Assembly: GCF_004339745.1 (NCBI RefSeq)
Contig: NZ_SMGP01000006.1
Span: 124,001 to 188,000, forward strand
Direction of reading: 5' to 3'
DNA length: 64,000 nt
Source: Paraburkholderia sp. BL9I2N2
GTDB lineage: Bacteria > Pseudomonadota > Gammaproteobacteria > Burkholderiales > Burkholderiaceae
Below are positions 51,627-59,524 of this stretch, piece by piece (within the stretch, counting starts at the first letter, position 1; each line of letters starts with the position of its first letter). The notes beneath the pieces are model-generated. The model had not been told where the DNA came from. It searched no databases and worked only from the letters and a program-made list of their open reading frames with translations. Made by a program: the position numbers and the translations under genes.

Positions 51627-51942
51627 CTCATGAGCATCAACGCGGCCTGAACTCTCCATGGGCGCCGCGACAAGGCAACGCTGAATGACGCTTCGGAGGC
51701 GGAGGTTATCGCTGGAAGAGATGTTGTTGCTGACGACCCGGTTTCTCGCAGCGCGAGCATAGTCGGCGCCGCAAATGACCATCAATGTTGATGAGCGAGA
51801 TGCTCACTGCCTACATTTATGCTCCCTGAGACGGGTGACATAGCCGAATGCAACCGTTGATCGGCCGTTCGATTGCGCGGGAAGCGTCGTCGGCCAACCC
51901 GTTTTTGCCGATTGCAGCCGCCCGCCGTCCGCGCCTCGTGGT
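51627..51942. other. Intergenic region, nothing recognised
   Basis: This 316-bp gap lies between two convergent genes. I see no supported ORF and no clear terminator hairpin. Confidence 0.4.
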
Positions 51943-52950
51943 TCATGCCGCTGCGAGCTCCGCGGGTAAGGAATAACGCGCTACGAAGCTCATTTCGCGC
52001 GCTTCCAGTTCATTGCCACATTTGTCGCAGACGATGACCGCGTGAAAATCGTGGTCACATGCTCGATGGCGTAGCTTGAGTGGAGGCAGCCCTTCCGATA
52101 GCCACTTGTCACCCCAATGCATCATGACAAGCATTGGTCCGTAAAGGTCACGCCCCATTTCCGTCAGGCGATATTCGTAACGCTTCGGCCCTTCCTGATA
52201 AAGCATTTTATTCGCAACGCCCTGCTCGACCAGCCGATGCAGCCGATCGGCGAGGATGTTTGTCGCGATACCCAGCCGCGTCTGGAATTCATCGAAGCGC
52301 CTTACGCCGTAAAAGAACTCCCGAATGACCAGAAAACTCCAGCGATCCCCAATAATCTGAAGGGTCCGGGCGACCGAACACGGGCGCACCCTTTCGAGAA
52401 CGGTCGGATCCGATGCTCTGCGGGAGCGCTTGCGATTCTCCAACCGGGCCGCTTTGCCCGCACCCGGACCGTCCCGATAGTGCACAAGCCGCGGATCGAT
52501 CTCCGCATGGCAATGCGAACACGCCACGTGCGGTGTACAGTCACATCCGCACGATTTGTGGATGAGCTTCAACGGGGGCAGCGCATCTCCGGACAGCCAT
52601 TTATCACCAAACGCAAGCAGCGCAATCATGGTGGCGTAAAGATCGCGCCCCTTGTCGGTCAACCGGTATTCGTGACGTGCTCCGCCACCAGCCGGGATCT
52701 GCTTTTTCAACAGACCCAGCAGTGTAAATTTTTTCAGTCGTTCAACCAACGTAGTCCGCGGCACCTGCAGGAGGCTCTGGAAGTGCTCAAATCGCCGGAC
52801 GCCAAAAAAGCATTCGCGCAAGACGAGGAACCCCCATGGGTCGGAAAGAATTTCGACGGTACGCGCAACAGATGAATAGCGCTCAATCGACGCAAAACGG
52901 ACATCCGACGCATGGTGACTGTGCTTTTCAAGCGTGGCTGGCTTTGCCAT
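51943..52950 (-). CDS. Tandem HxlR-type transcriptional regulator (two HxlR domains in one chain)
   Basis: A 335-residue regulator made of two consecutive HxlR winged helices. Domain 1 (about residues 22-130) has SVARTVEILSDPWGFLVLRE and VRRFEHFQSLLQVPRTTLVE; domain 2 (about 190-300) has SVARTLQIIGDRWSFLVIRE and VRRFDEFQTRLGIATNILAD. Each is followed by a cysteine pair (CSHC; CDKC) with a further upstream Cys/His cluster, like a small zinc ribbon. HxlR proteins normally have one such domain and work as dimers, so this chain may be a pseudo-dimer. ATG 52950 has AAAGG upstream. It is a candidate regulator of the Mo-hydroxylase operon. Confidence 0.9.
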   Translation of the reverse strand: MAKPATLEKHSHHASDVRFASIERYSSVARTVEILSDPWGFLVLRECFFGVRRFEHFQSLLQVPRTTLVERLKKFTLLGLLKKQIPAGGGARHEYRLTDKGRDLYATMIALLAFGDKWLSGDALPPLKLIHKSCGCDCTPHVACSHCHAEIDPRLVHYRDGPGAGKAARLENRKRSRRASDPTVLERVRPCSVARTLQIIGDRWSFLVIREFFYGVRRFDEFQTRLGIATNILADRLHRLVEQGVANKMLYQEGPKRYEYRLTEMGRDLYGPMLVMMHWGDKWLSEGLPPLKLRHRACDHDFHAVIVCDKCGNELEAREMSFVARYSLPAELAAA

Positions 52951-53122
52951 AGTTAAACCTTTCAGTGCAAGCCTGGGCAGCGAACAGGCGACCCAACATT
53001 CTACGTTCATGCGGCCCGGGTGGACTGCCCGACGAATTGCGAAGTGCATGGCCTTGGACCACTGGGACGCAATGTCGCATTGAAGTCATCTCGGCGAGAA
53101 TGGAAAGAGCGATCTCCGGTGG

Positions 53123-53313
53123 CTCAGGTCGCCCTCAATGCAGCCGCCAGATACTGAACCTTTAACTATCCCATCGCCGCGAATAGCGACCATTGATCCA
53201 ACAGGCCTAGGAGCCCAACCCCATGTGCGGATCACCGTCCCTAGTGCGACAACCGCACCTGCAAGCTGCCAGGCGTCTGCCGCCTCGAGAACGGCCCTAT
53301 CCATGCAATCCAT
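53123..53313 (-). pseudogene. Truncated XdhC/CoxI-family maturation factor
   Basis: From ATG 53313 with GAGG upstream, the first 62 codons encode the N-terminal XdhC_CoxI domain: VVALGTVIRTWGWAPRPVGS and GIVKGSVSGGCIEGDL. XdhC inserts sulfurated molybdenum cofactor into xanthine-dehydrogenase-type enzymes. After this the frame loses all similarity, and the C-terminal Rossmann domain is absent. The fragment probably belonged to the Mo-hydroxylase operon's accessory genes. The active hydroxylase would now need another XdhC in the genome. Confidence 0.8.
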
Positions 53314-53353
53314 GATTACCTCACTGCAGCGTCCTGTTCTGGAGTATAGTCCA

Positions 53354-53364
53354 TTTATGCAAGT
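53354..53364 (-). promoter_or_regulatory. Shared motif site D (ACTTGCATAAA on the minus strand)
   Basis: This site lies between the divergent xdhC remnant and the BoxR-like gene and overlaps possible start codons of the latter, a position suited to autorepression. Confidence 0.45.
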
Positions 53365-53377
53365 TATGAGAATTGCT

Positions 53378-54337
53378 ATGGAGCAGAAGATTGTCTCAAT
53401 CGAACGACGGTCTACGGCCGAGCGTTCGAATGCCACACCGGCTTCGTCCGCAGATCTCGGCGCGTCGACGAATTCCCTGTTAGAAACCATTGGCAAGCGC
53501 ATTCGTCAATTGCGCTCGCAACGGGCGCTAACGCGAAAGGCGCTTGCAGAGCTAGCTGGCGTATCGGAACGATTTCTTGCAAAACTGGAGGGTGGGTCCG
53601 GTAATGCGTCGGTTCTTTTCCTGAATCAGTTGACCTCCGCGTTAGGTTGCCCGTTGTCTGACCTTGTAACGGACGGCGAGGAGATCGAAGAGCACCAGTG
53701 GCTTGCGATCCGCTCACTTCTGCGCGGAAAAAGCCGCGATGAACTTCACAAAGCGTGCACCGTGCTTGAGACGCACTTTGCTCTTGAGCAGGCCCCCGAC
53801 CGTCGCGAGCGAATTGCGTTAATCGGACTGCGAGGCGCCGGCAAGACAACTTTGGGCAGGATGCTTGCAGATGATCGAAAGTGCAGATTTGTCGAACTGA
53901 CTCAGGTTGTTGGGAACATTGCTGGCTGCCCCGTATCAGAGATCTATTCGCTGTACGGTGAATCCGCCTATAGGCGATATGAAAGACGCGCGCTCACGGC
54001 CGTAATCGCCGAATTTCCCCGCGCGGTGATCGCGATTCCGGGAGGGCTTGTGACTGAGGAAGAGATCTACGCGATCCTTCGTGCAAGCTGCTTCACCGTC
54101 TGGCTGCAGGCAACGCCTGACGATCATATGTCTCGCGTCCTCGCCCAAGGCGACATGCGACCCATTGCAGGCCACAGCGAGGCGATCGACGATCTTGAGC
54201 ACCTCCTGTCTTCACGCCGCGAACATTACGCGCAAGCCGATCTAGCGCACGACACGAGCGAAAAGCCATTGGCGGAAAGCTATTTGCAGCTGCGCGAGCG
54301 CTTGTGCGGCGCCAGTGGCTGTGGCAGCGCAAATTAA
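53378..54337 (+). CDS. BoxR/BzdR-like regulator: XRE helix-turn-helix fused to shikimate-kinase-like domain
   Basis: About 319 residues. An XRE DNA-binding domain (IGKRIRQLRSQRALTRKALA, then AGVSERFLAKLEGGSGN) is joined by a short linker to a shikimate-kinase-like domain with P-loop IGLRGAGKTTLG and IAIPGGLVTEEE. This layout is that of BzdR and BoxR, which repress benzoate degradation and are released by benzoyl-CoA bound in the kinase-like domain. A CoA-thioester effector therefore fits the CoA ligase in the nearby operon. ATG 53378 is one of three close in-frame candidates (also 53357, 53366), all next to motif site D. The long open frame upstream to 53138 is antisense to the xdhC remnant and unlikely to be coding. 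Confidence 0.9.
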   Translation: MEQKIVSIERRSTAERSNATPASSADLGASTNSLLETIGKRIRQLRSQRALTRKALAELAGVSERFLAKLEGGSGNASVLFLNQLTSALGCPLSDLVTDGEEIEEHQWLAIRSLLRGKSRDELHKACTVLETHFALEQAPDRRERIALIGLRGAGKTTLGRMLADDRKCRFVELTQVVGNIAGCPVSEIYSLYGESAYRRYERRALTAVIAEFPRAVIAIPGGLVTEEEIYAILRASCFTVWLQATPDDHMSRVLAQGDMRPIAGHSEAIDDLEHLLSSRREHYAQADLAHDTSEKPLAESYLQLRERLCGASGCGSAN

Positions 54338-54822
54338 AACTTCTCCCAATATCTCCGGTCGCTCGCGCAACTATAGTTGTAACTATCGGTGTGCAGGCGC
54401 GATATCCCCGCAAACCCTTGTCACACAAGGCGCGGACGCCCCTTTCCATTTCAATCAAAGTTGTAACTATCGGGGCTACGCCGTCAACTAAAGTCGAAAC
54501 GCGATACGCGATTTCAACAAAAGTTGTATCGCAATGGGCGGGCAGACGGCCAGAAACGATCATGGCGTACGAGTCGGACAAGCGGATCAGGCTCAAATGC
54601 GCCGAAATCGCGCGCGCGGTGACAAGATGCGCGAGTAGTGACGACTTTAGTTGAAATTTAGCACCAACTTTACTTGTGTGAGCGAGCGACTTTCGACGAA
54701 AAATGGCGATGCGAACCTCGCTATTAGGATAAGTTTTCTTCCATTAATAGCGGCATTTCGTAACGTAACGTGGCCGATGCAATCCACGCCAGTCCCCTCC
54801 GGCCCCGCTCGCGCGCTACTGA
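54338..54822. other. Intergenic region carrying a palindrome array
   Basis: This 485-bp region has no supported gene. Its left 340 bp hold six variants of CAACTAAAGTTG (separate entry). The composition is lower in GC than the flanks. Confidence 0.6.
54368..54676. repeat. Array of six CAACTAAAGTTG-type palindromes
   Basis: Copies lie at 54368-54379 (CAACTATAGTTG, perfect palindrome), 54452-54463, 54485-54496, 54515-54526, 54642-54653 and 54665-54676, each with 9 to 11 of 12 bases matching the consensus. The first two also share the flank AGTTGTAACTATCGG. Spacing is irregular (84, 33, 30, 127 and 23 bp). They may be binding sites for a DNA-binding protein such as a replication, partition or regulatory factor. 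Confidence 0.75.
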
Positions 54823-55365
54823 TCAGTGAGTCCTGGGCTGAGCCGCAGAATTCATGGTCATCAACAAGCACCCCAGATTTCCCGAAGTTGAGCATCCGCG
54901 AGAGCCGTCAAACCCCGATTCCGTATGACCAGTCGCCGGCGGCCGGTGTGCGGTCAAGAGCGTCGCCAGTCGCGGCTCAATCAAGGCGGCCATTTCGCTA
55001 GGTGCCGCTGCGCGCGCGTGTGCGCCGCAAGCCGGCCGAATTCCAGCGGCCGGCCATTCAGGGTCCTGTGTCCAGCGGCGGCGCATCGGCAGCCATACAA
55101 ACACTTTCGGCCGGAGCCTGAAGACGGGCTTTGCAAGCCGCCGCCCATTAAGCGTTGGTTGCGATGCGTCCACCATGTAGTCTTCAAGATTGAATTCTTC
55201 ATCTGGCGCGCCTGATCCGGGTTCGCACGGGAGAGTAGACCACAACGTCGCCACTCCAACTGGCAGCCATGCAATCGGAAAGATGAGCGACGACGGTGCC
55301 GGTGGCTGCTGGCGAAGCATGGACGACAGCTCGTGTTCGGATCCCTCATACGTCGGCATCGTCAT
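54823..55365 (-). CDS. Hypothetical protein
   Basis: About 180 codons, beginning MTMPTYEGSEHELSSML. I recognise no family. The N-terminal two thirds have a balanced composition (EEFNLEDYMVDASQPTLNG, RLRPKVFVWLPMRRRW), and the last part is less convincing. Its start overlaps the end of the preceding gene by about 20 bp in another frame, which supports an operon. Confidence 0.45.
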   Translation of the reverse strand: MTMPTYEGSEHELSSMLRQQPPAPSSLIFPIAWLPVGVATLWSTLPCEPGSGAPDEEFNLEDYMVDASQPTLNGRRLAKPVFRLRPKVFVWLPMRRRWTQDPEWPAAGIRPACGAHARAAAPSEMAALIEPRLATLLTAHRPPATGHTESGFDGSRGCSTSGNLGCLLMTMNSAAQPRTH

Positions 55366-55600
55366 CCTCCTTACGGGGTCCACCCGGTGGCGCGATCAAC
55401 GGCTCGGACGTGTCGATGCCCAACATTTCCATTGCTCGCCTGACAAGTTCGATCTGGGAGCGGAAGTCCAGCGTCCACTCGTTGCCCCCGGAACGAACCT
55501 GCATGCCGTCGTGGATGACCAGCATGTGAAGCGCCACATTGAGCGCTTCGATGATCGTGGCGTCGCGCCCGGCGCGCCAGATATTGTCAGAGGAGTCCAT
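55346..55600 (-). CDS. Hypothetical protein (84 aa)
   Basis: A small acidic protein with helical segments (ATIIEALNVALHMLVIHDG, IELVRRAMEMLGI) and a Gly/Pro/Asp-rich tail ending EDDDADV. I do not recognise it, but the composition is protein-like. The tail resembles small Burkholderia proteins annotated only as hypothetical. The overlap with the next gene suggests co-translation. Confidence 0.55.
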   Translation of the reverse strand: MDSSDNIWRAGRDATIIEALNVALHMLVIHDGMQVRSGGNEWTLDFRSQIELVRRAMEMLGIDTSEPLIAPPGGPRKEDDDADV

Positions 55601-55943
55601 TTGGTTGCCCCAGATCCAGAGTCAGCATCACGTGCCCAGGATGCGTGCCAAGACGTGAATTCATTCTGTCACCGATGAACGGCTGCAACCATCGATTTTG
55701 AGTTTTTGGAAGGGGTTCGCGCACATTCCCGGGCGAGCCCGACGGATCGCGCGAGCGGCGCAAATAAGATTACCGACTTTCCGCCGGTCCCCACATAGGC
55801 GCGCATCGCTGCAGGGTCTATAACAGTATCGGCAGCATGAAATACGGATCGCGGGAAACTTTCGCCAGGGACATTCAAATACGAGCGGCCCGGGTCCAGG
55901 CCTGCCTTTTCAGTTCCTATCAGGCTGCATACCGGAGGCAATC
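55601..55943. other. Intergenic region, nothing firm
   Basis: This stretch separates divergent small genes. A minus-strand frame at 55669-55941 is open for 90 codons but has no ribosome-binding site or known domain. The promoter for the gene at 55944 should lie here. Confidence 0.4.
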
Positions 55944-56201
55944 ATGGAATGTGGGTATCGTGGGTGGATCATCGATGCAACTCCCAGTTTCTCCCTCGGG
56001 AAATTTTTCGCACATGCGCGGCTGGTCCGGGCATCGGCGGGCGACGAGGTGGACGCAGAGATGCACATCGAGCGCGATCTTGCCTGGTTCGACACGGAGG
56101 AAGAGGCGGTCGAGGTTGCCCAGCAGTGGGCATTCGCGTGGATCGGCAAGCGCGCCAGCAACGTCATTCCCGGGCCGGAAGAGCCGGGTCCCGTGGCGTG
56201 A
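55944..56201 (+). CDS. Conserved hypothetical protein (85 aa)
   Basis: A small protein beginning MECGYRGWIIDATPSFSLGKFF, with an acidic middle (EMHIERDLAWFDTEEEAVEVA) and the helix QQWAFAWIGKR. Small proteins of this pattern are common in Burkholderiaceae and have no assigned function. GGAGG lies 5 nt before the ATG. Its 3' end overlaps the 3' end of the convergent diguanylate cyclase gene by 38 bp. Confidence 0.8.
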   Translation: MECGYRGWIIDATPSFSLGKFFAHARLVRASAGDEVDAEMHIERDLAWFDTEEEAVEVAQQWAFAWIGKRASNVIPGPEEPGPVA

Positions 56202-57705
56202 TCTTTTGCTCGTGACAGGTTGCGACTTTATTCCGACCCGATGCTTTGGCGTTATAAAGCGCCTCATCGGCGGCCTTGATGACTGTCGTTACATCGGTAT
56301 CCTGATTCGGCGTCCAGCTCGCGGAGCCGATGCTCGCGGTTACGCGTCCGTATTCGCTGCCTGCGTGTTCGATGGCGAACTCGCTGATCGCCGCGCGGAT
56401 CTTCTCGGCAATCAGGGATGCTCCGCTCTCGGATGTGTCAGGCAGGACAACAATGAACTCTTCACCGCCATAGCGGGCCGCCGTGTCCGCCGGTCGCCGG
56501 ATGTTCTCGCCGATACAGCGTGCGACGGCGGCCAGCGCATCGTCGCCCGCCTGGTGGCCATAGGTGTCGTTGTAGGCCTTGAAACGATCGATATCCACAA
56601 ACAGGAGCGAGAACACGCTGCGCATGCGTTGCGCACGGCGCCACTCCTGATCGAGAATCTCGCCAAGCGTGCGCCGGTTGTGGAGACCGGTGAGACTGTC
56701 GGTTCTGGCGAGCAGCTGCAATTCGGACTCCGCGCGCAGGCGTCGCTGCAGCTGGGTACCGAGTACAAATGAGAGCGCAATAAAACCCAGCGCGAACGCG
56801 CCCATCAGAGAGCCCATCGTGAGTGCCCGCCGACGCCAGGCGGCGTATATATCCGGCTCGCCTTCCGCCACCATGATAATGAGCGGCAGATGCGGGAAGT
56901 TCTTGAAATAATACAGGCGGCGCGCCCCATCGATCGACGCGGTGTCAGAAAAGCTGCCCTCCGACGCGGCTTTGAACTGCCGGAAGGTACTGGCCCTGCT
57001 GATATCGCGCCCGACGACCTTCGGATCGTAAGGCTGACGCATGATCATGAGGCCGTTGGCAGCAATCAGTGAAATGGCTCCGTGAGGCCCCAGCGACAGT
57101 CCGCCAAACAGGTCATGAAAATACTCAAGGTCGATCGCCATCAGCACGATGCCGGCGAATGTGCCGTCCGGGTGCGACACACGGCGGCTTAGCGCAATAC
57201 TGGGCGAACCGTTGCGAAGGCGCGAGAAAAACGGTGCGCTAATGTAGAGGCCGGTGTTGGGCCTATCGCGCTGGGCCTTGAAGTAGTCCCGGTCGGCGAA
57301 GTTGCCGGTGCGCGGCGTATCGTTGCCCGCGTCGATGATGACGTTGCCCGAAGCATCGAGCACGAGCATCGACCCCAGATTTTTTGCGGTCGCGGCCCGA
57401 TCAAACAGGAACTGTCGTCGCAGATCAGGCGGCAGGGCCATCACCTTCGGAGTTACGAGTCCCTCAACCACCGCCTGAAGTGACAGCGCGTACAGTTCGA
57501 AATTGCGCTCGATATCGCGCTCCGCGATGAGCGCGACGTTCCGCGACGTCTCGCGTGCCCGCTCCAGCGCGTCCTGCCGGCTCTGGTACAGGGAGATTGC
57601 GCACAGCGAAACCATGACGAGTGCGATGAGGCCGCCGCCATAAAATACAGCGCGCGGTCCCATGAACCATCCGGGCAGGGTTTTATTGGTGGGCATTGAC
57701 GGCAT
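56164..57705 (-). CDS. Membrane diguanylate cyclase with dCache sensor domain
   Basis: A 513-residue inner-membrane enzyme that makes cyclic di-GMP. Helix 1 is near residues 17-42. A periplasmic double-Cache sensor follows (RDYFKAQRDRPNTGLYIS, SIALSRRVSHPDGTFAGIVL), then helix 2 (MGSLMGAFALGFIALSFVLG), a short coiled region and a GGDEF domain: DSLTGLHNRRTL, FVDIDRFKAYNDTYGHQAGD and active-site GGEEF. RPAD, five residues before it, is the inhibitory I-site, so product feedback is expected. The ligand of the sensor is unknown. Confidence 0.94.
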   Translation of the reverse strand: MPSMPTNKTLPGWFMGPRAVFYGGGLIALVMVSLCAISLYQSRQDALERARETSRNVALIAERDIERNFELYALSLQAVVEGLVTPKVMALPPDLRRQFLFDRAATAKNLGSMLVLDASGNVIIDAGNDTPRTGNFADRDYFKAQRDRPNTGLYISAPFFSRLRNGSPSIALSRRVSHPDGTFAGIVLMAIDLEYFHDLFGGLSLGPHGAISLIAANGLMIMRQPYDPKVVGRDISRASTFRQFKAASEGSFSDTASIDGARRLYYFKNFPHLPLIIMVAEGEPDIYAAWRRRALTMGSLMGAFALGFIALSFVLGTQLQRRLRAESELQLLARTDSLTGLHNRRTLGEILDQEWRRAQRMRSVFSLLFVDIDRFKAYNDTYGHQAGDDALAAVARCIGENIRRPADTAARYGGEEFIVVLPDTSESGASLIAEKIRAAISEFAIEHAGSEYGRVTASIGSASWTPNQDTDVTTVIKAADEALYNAKASGRNKVATCHEQKITPRDPALPARE

Positions 57706-57742
57706 GTGTACGTTGTCTTTTTAGAACTGGAGCGCTACGAGT

Positions 57743-57925
57743 TCACACGGAACAGGGCAGCCGGTGAATGCCGAACGACGATGCGATCTCCTTCATACCC
57801 GTGTTGCCCTCGTCGGAGAGTTGATAGGGACGGTCATGCTGCGCCGGCGAGAGCGTGGGCTTGCGGCCGAACTTCGTGCCGCGGGCTGCAGTCCGGCCGC
57901 TCCGTATGCGCTCAACGATCAGGCT
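57743..57925 (-). pseudogene. Serine recombinase (resolvase) C-terminal remnant
   Basis: The frame reads ERIRSGRTAARGTKFGRKPTL followed by MKEIASSFGIHR, the end of the catalytic domain's E-helix and the start of the helix-turn-helix of Tn3-type resolvases/invertases. The catalytic N-domain is missing, and the upstream sequence of the same frame is unrelated. It is a trace of a lost transposon or inversion system. Confidence 0.7.
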
Positions 57926-58093
57926 GCACCGGCTGCCCGATAAGAGCTGGTCGCCTCGCGATGTATCCTGATCCGGAACAGTAGTGCTGAGTCGCGAGCG
58001 GGAACGGTTCCCGGCGAATCCGCGATTCTCACCGACGACGCAGCTTTTCAACCGGAGGCCACCCGCGTGCCTATGACGACGGCTTCGCCGTTA
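57926..58093. other. Short gap before the HU gene end
   Basis: No gene or clear terminator is seen in this stretch. Confidence 0.3.
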
Positions 58094-58372
58094 TCAGGCG
58101 CCGTTCACTGCATCCTTGAATGCCTTGCCCGCAGTGAACTTCACGGTCTTCGCAGCGGGGATCTGGATCTCAGCGCCGGTCGCCGGGTTACGTCCCACAC
58201 GTGCGGCGCGCGCGCCCGTCGAAAACGAACCGAAGCCGATCAGCTGCACCGTCTTTCCTTTCGTCAGCTCGCCCGTAATGGCCGCGATCACCGCGTCAAT
58301 CAACTCGCCCGTCGCCGTTCTGCTATCTCCGGTCTTCGTGGCGACCGCCTCCACCAGTTCCTGCTTGTTCAT
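58094..58372 (-). CDS. HU family DNA-binding protein
   Basis: A 92-residue histone-like protein that bends and compacts DNA as a dimer. It has the whole HU fold: MNKQELVEAVATKTG, the core GFGSFSTGARAARVGRNPATG with the DNA-intercalating Pro, and the C-terminal KTVKFTAGKAFKDAVNG. GAGGAAG precedes the ATG. It is a single gene, probably one of several HU paralogues in the genome. Confidence 0.96.
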   Translation of the reverse strand: MNKQELVEAVATKTGDSRTATGELIDAVIAAITGELTKGKTVQLIGFGSFSTGARAARVGRNPATGAEIQIPAAKTVKFTAGKAFKDAVNGA

Positions 58373-58951
58373 CGTGTCTTCCTCGTTGTGGTCGAAATTC
58401 CCTCACCCTACCCGATCGGTGCGCCTTCGCGCAATCACCACCCGGCCTTGGTTGGCGCCAGCGCGGATGCATTCTCCAAAGGCGGCCGCACGTTAACGTC
58501 ACCTGCACGTTCTCCCGACCGTGAACACCGGACGGTGGCCGCTACCAGAACCTGTGACATCTCACGTGGCGCTTCATCGATCGACAGAACCGCCGCATCC
58601 TGGCAGGCAGTCCACCGGCCCCACAGCCGCCAATTATCGACTCCGTGAGTTACCCGCCTTTTCCCCGGCCGGATACCACGGCCCGCCGGTACTGGTCCAC
58701 CTCCAGCAGCAGGTGATCGATACGCTCGCAACTGGCCATTCTGCGCACGGAGCGACGCGACAATTACCCCCGTCGACCGGACAAGATAGTTGTCGTTCCG
58801 GCGGACTTTGTAGTTGACGATCTAGACCCGTTAGCCAGCGACCCGAATTCCGCGGATTCAACCGTAGTTCGCGAGCTACCTGGAAAGGGACATGGCTCAA
58901 CCTGAAGCGCTGCCCCGCTTCAAACCACCGCTGAAGTTTTGATAGTCGGCA
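58373..58951. other. Intergenic region (579 bp), no supported gene
   Basis: Frames are open for up to 98 codons on both strands, but none has a domain, a ribosome-binding site or a neighbour to couple to. The left end must contain the promoter of the HU gene. Confidence 0.5.
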
Positions 58952-59335
58952 TCAGTGTTCACCTCTGCGCCAGCTTGCTGCGGTCAACCGCTCCACCGCC
59001 GCTTCATAACGCGCCTGCGAAGTCGCAGCATCGTCGTTCTGATCCGTCTTCAAAATATCGAACAGATGCTCTGCGACGACTGAGCCGATTGCGTGAACCG
59101 CGTCGTGTCGCGTAAGCCCTTCTTTCTCGAGGCGATCCATCGCCCGGACCACGGGCTCGAGGTTAAGGGCAATCTGGTTTTCGACGATCGCGTGTAGCGC
59201 GGCGTGTGCCGTGACGTTGGGAAGCCTGATCCGGGCGCCGCGGTGGTACGTTTCGACAAGCGCGATCCGCTCCTGTTCGTCGAGTTCGAGCCATGATTCA
59301 GGTTCGGGTGCGCAACCGGGGTTGTACTCTTCCAT
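58952..59335 (-). CDS. Conserved hypothetical protein (127 aa)
   Basis: A mostly helical acidic protein beginning MEEYNPGCAPEPESWLELDE, with a central THAALHAIVENQIAL-like region (VTAHAALHAIVENQIALNLE) and RHDAVHAIGSVVAEHLFDIL. Two repeated His-Ala helices suggest a metal- or nucleotide-binding role, but I know no function. ATG 59335 has AGGA upstream; longer in-frame starts at 59368 and 59479 lack one. Confidence 0.7.
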   Translation of the reverse strand: MEEYNPGCAPEPESWLELDEQERIALVETYHRGARIRLPNVTAHAALHAIVENQIALNLEPVVRAMDRLEKEGLTRHDAVHAIGSVVAEHLFDILKTDQNDDAATSQARYEAAVERLTAASWRRGEH

Positions 59336-59524
59336 GATCCAGGTCCTGTACAGACTTCTGTCTGTCATGAAACTGCCGGCAACAGTCGCATTACGCTTCA
59401 GTCGGTCATTGGCGGCATAACGGGCGCTCGTCCCACAGCCTGGGCCCCCGGCCGTTAACGACAGCACGCCCGGCCACACGCCCTGCGTGAACCGCCCTCC
59501 CGGTGACCCGGATGCACCGCGCCG

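Noticed and set aside
53138..53377. N-terminal extension of the BoxR-like protein by 80 codons
   Set aside because: The extension is antisense to the XdhC remnant, is low-complexity, and is absent from BzdR/BoxR layouts; the protein more likely starts near 53357-53378.
54368..54676. CRISPR array
   Set aside because: The repeats are 12 bp, imperfect and palindromic, with spacing from 23 to 127 bp; there are no spacers of constant length and no cas genes.
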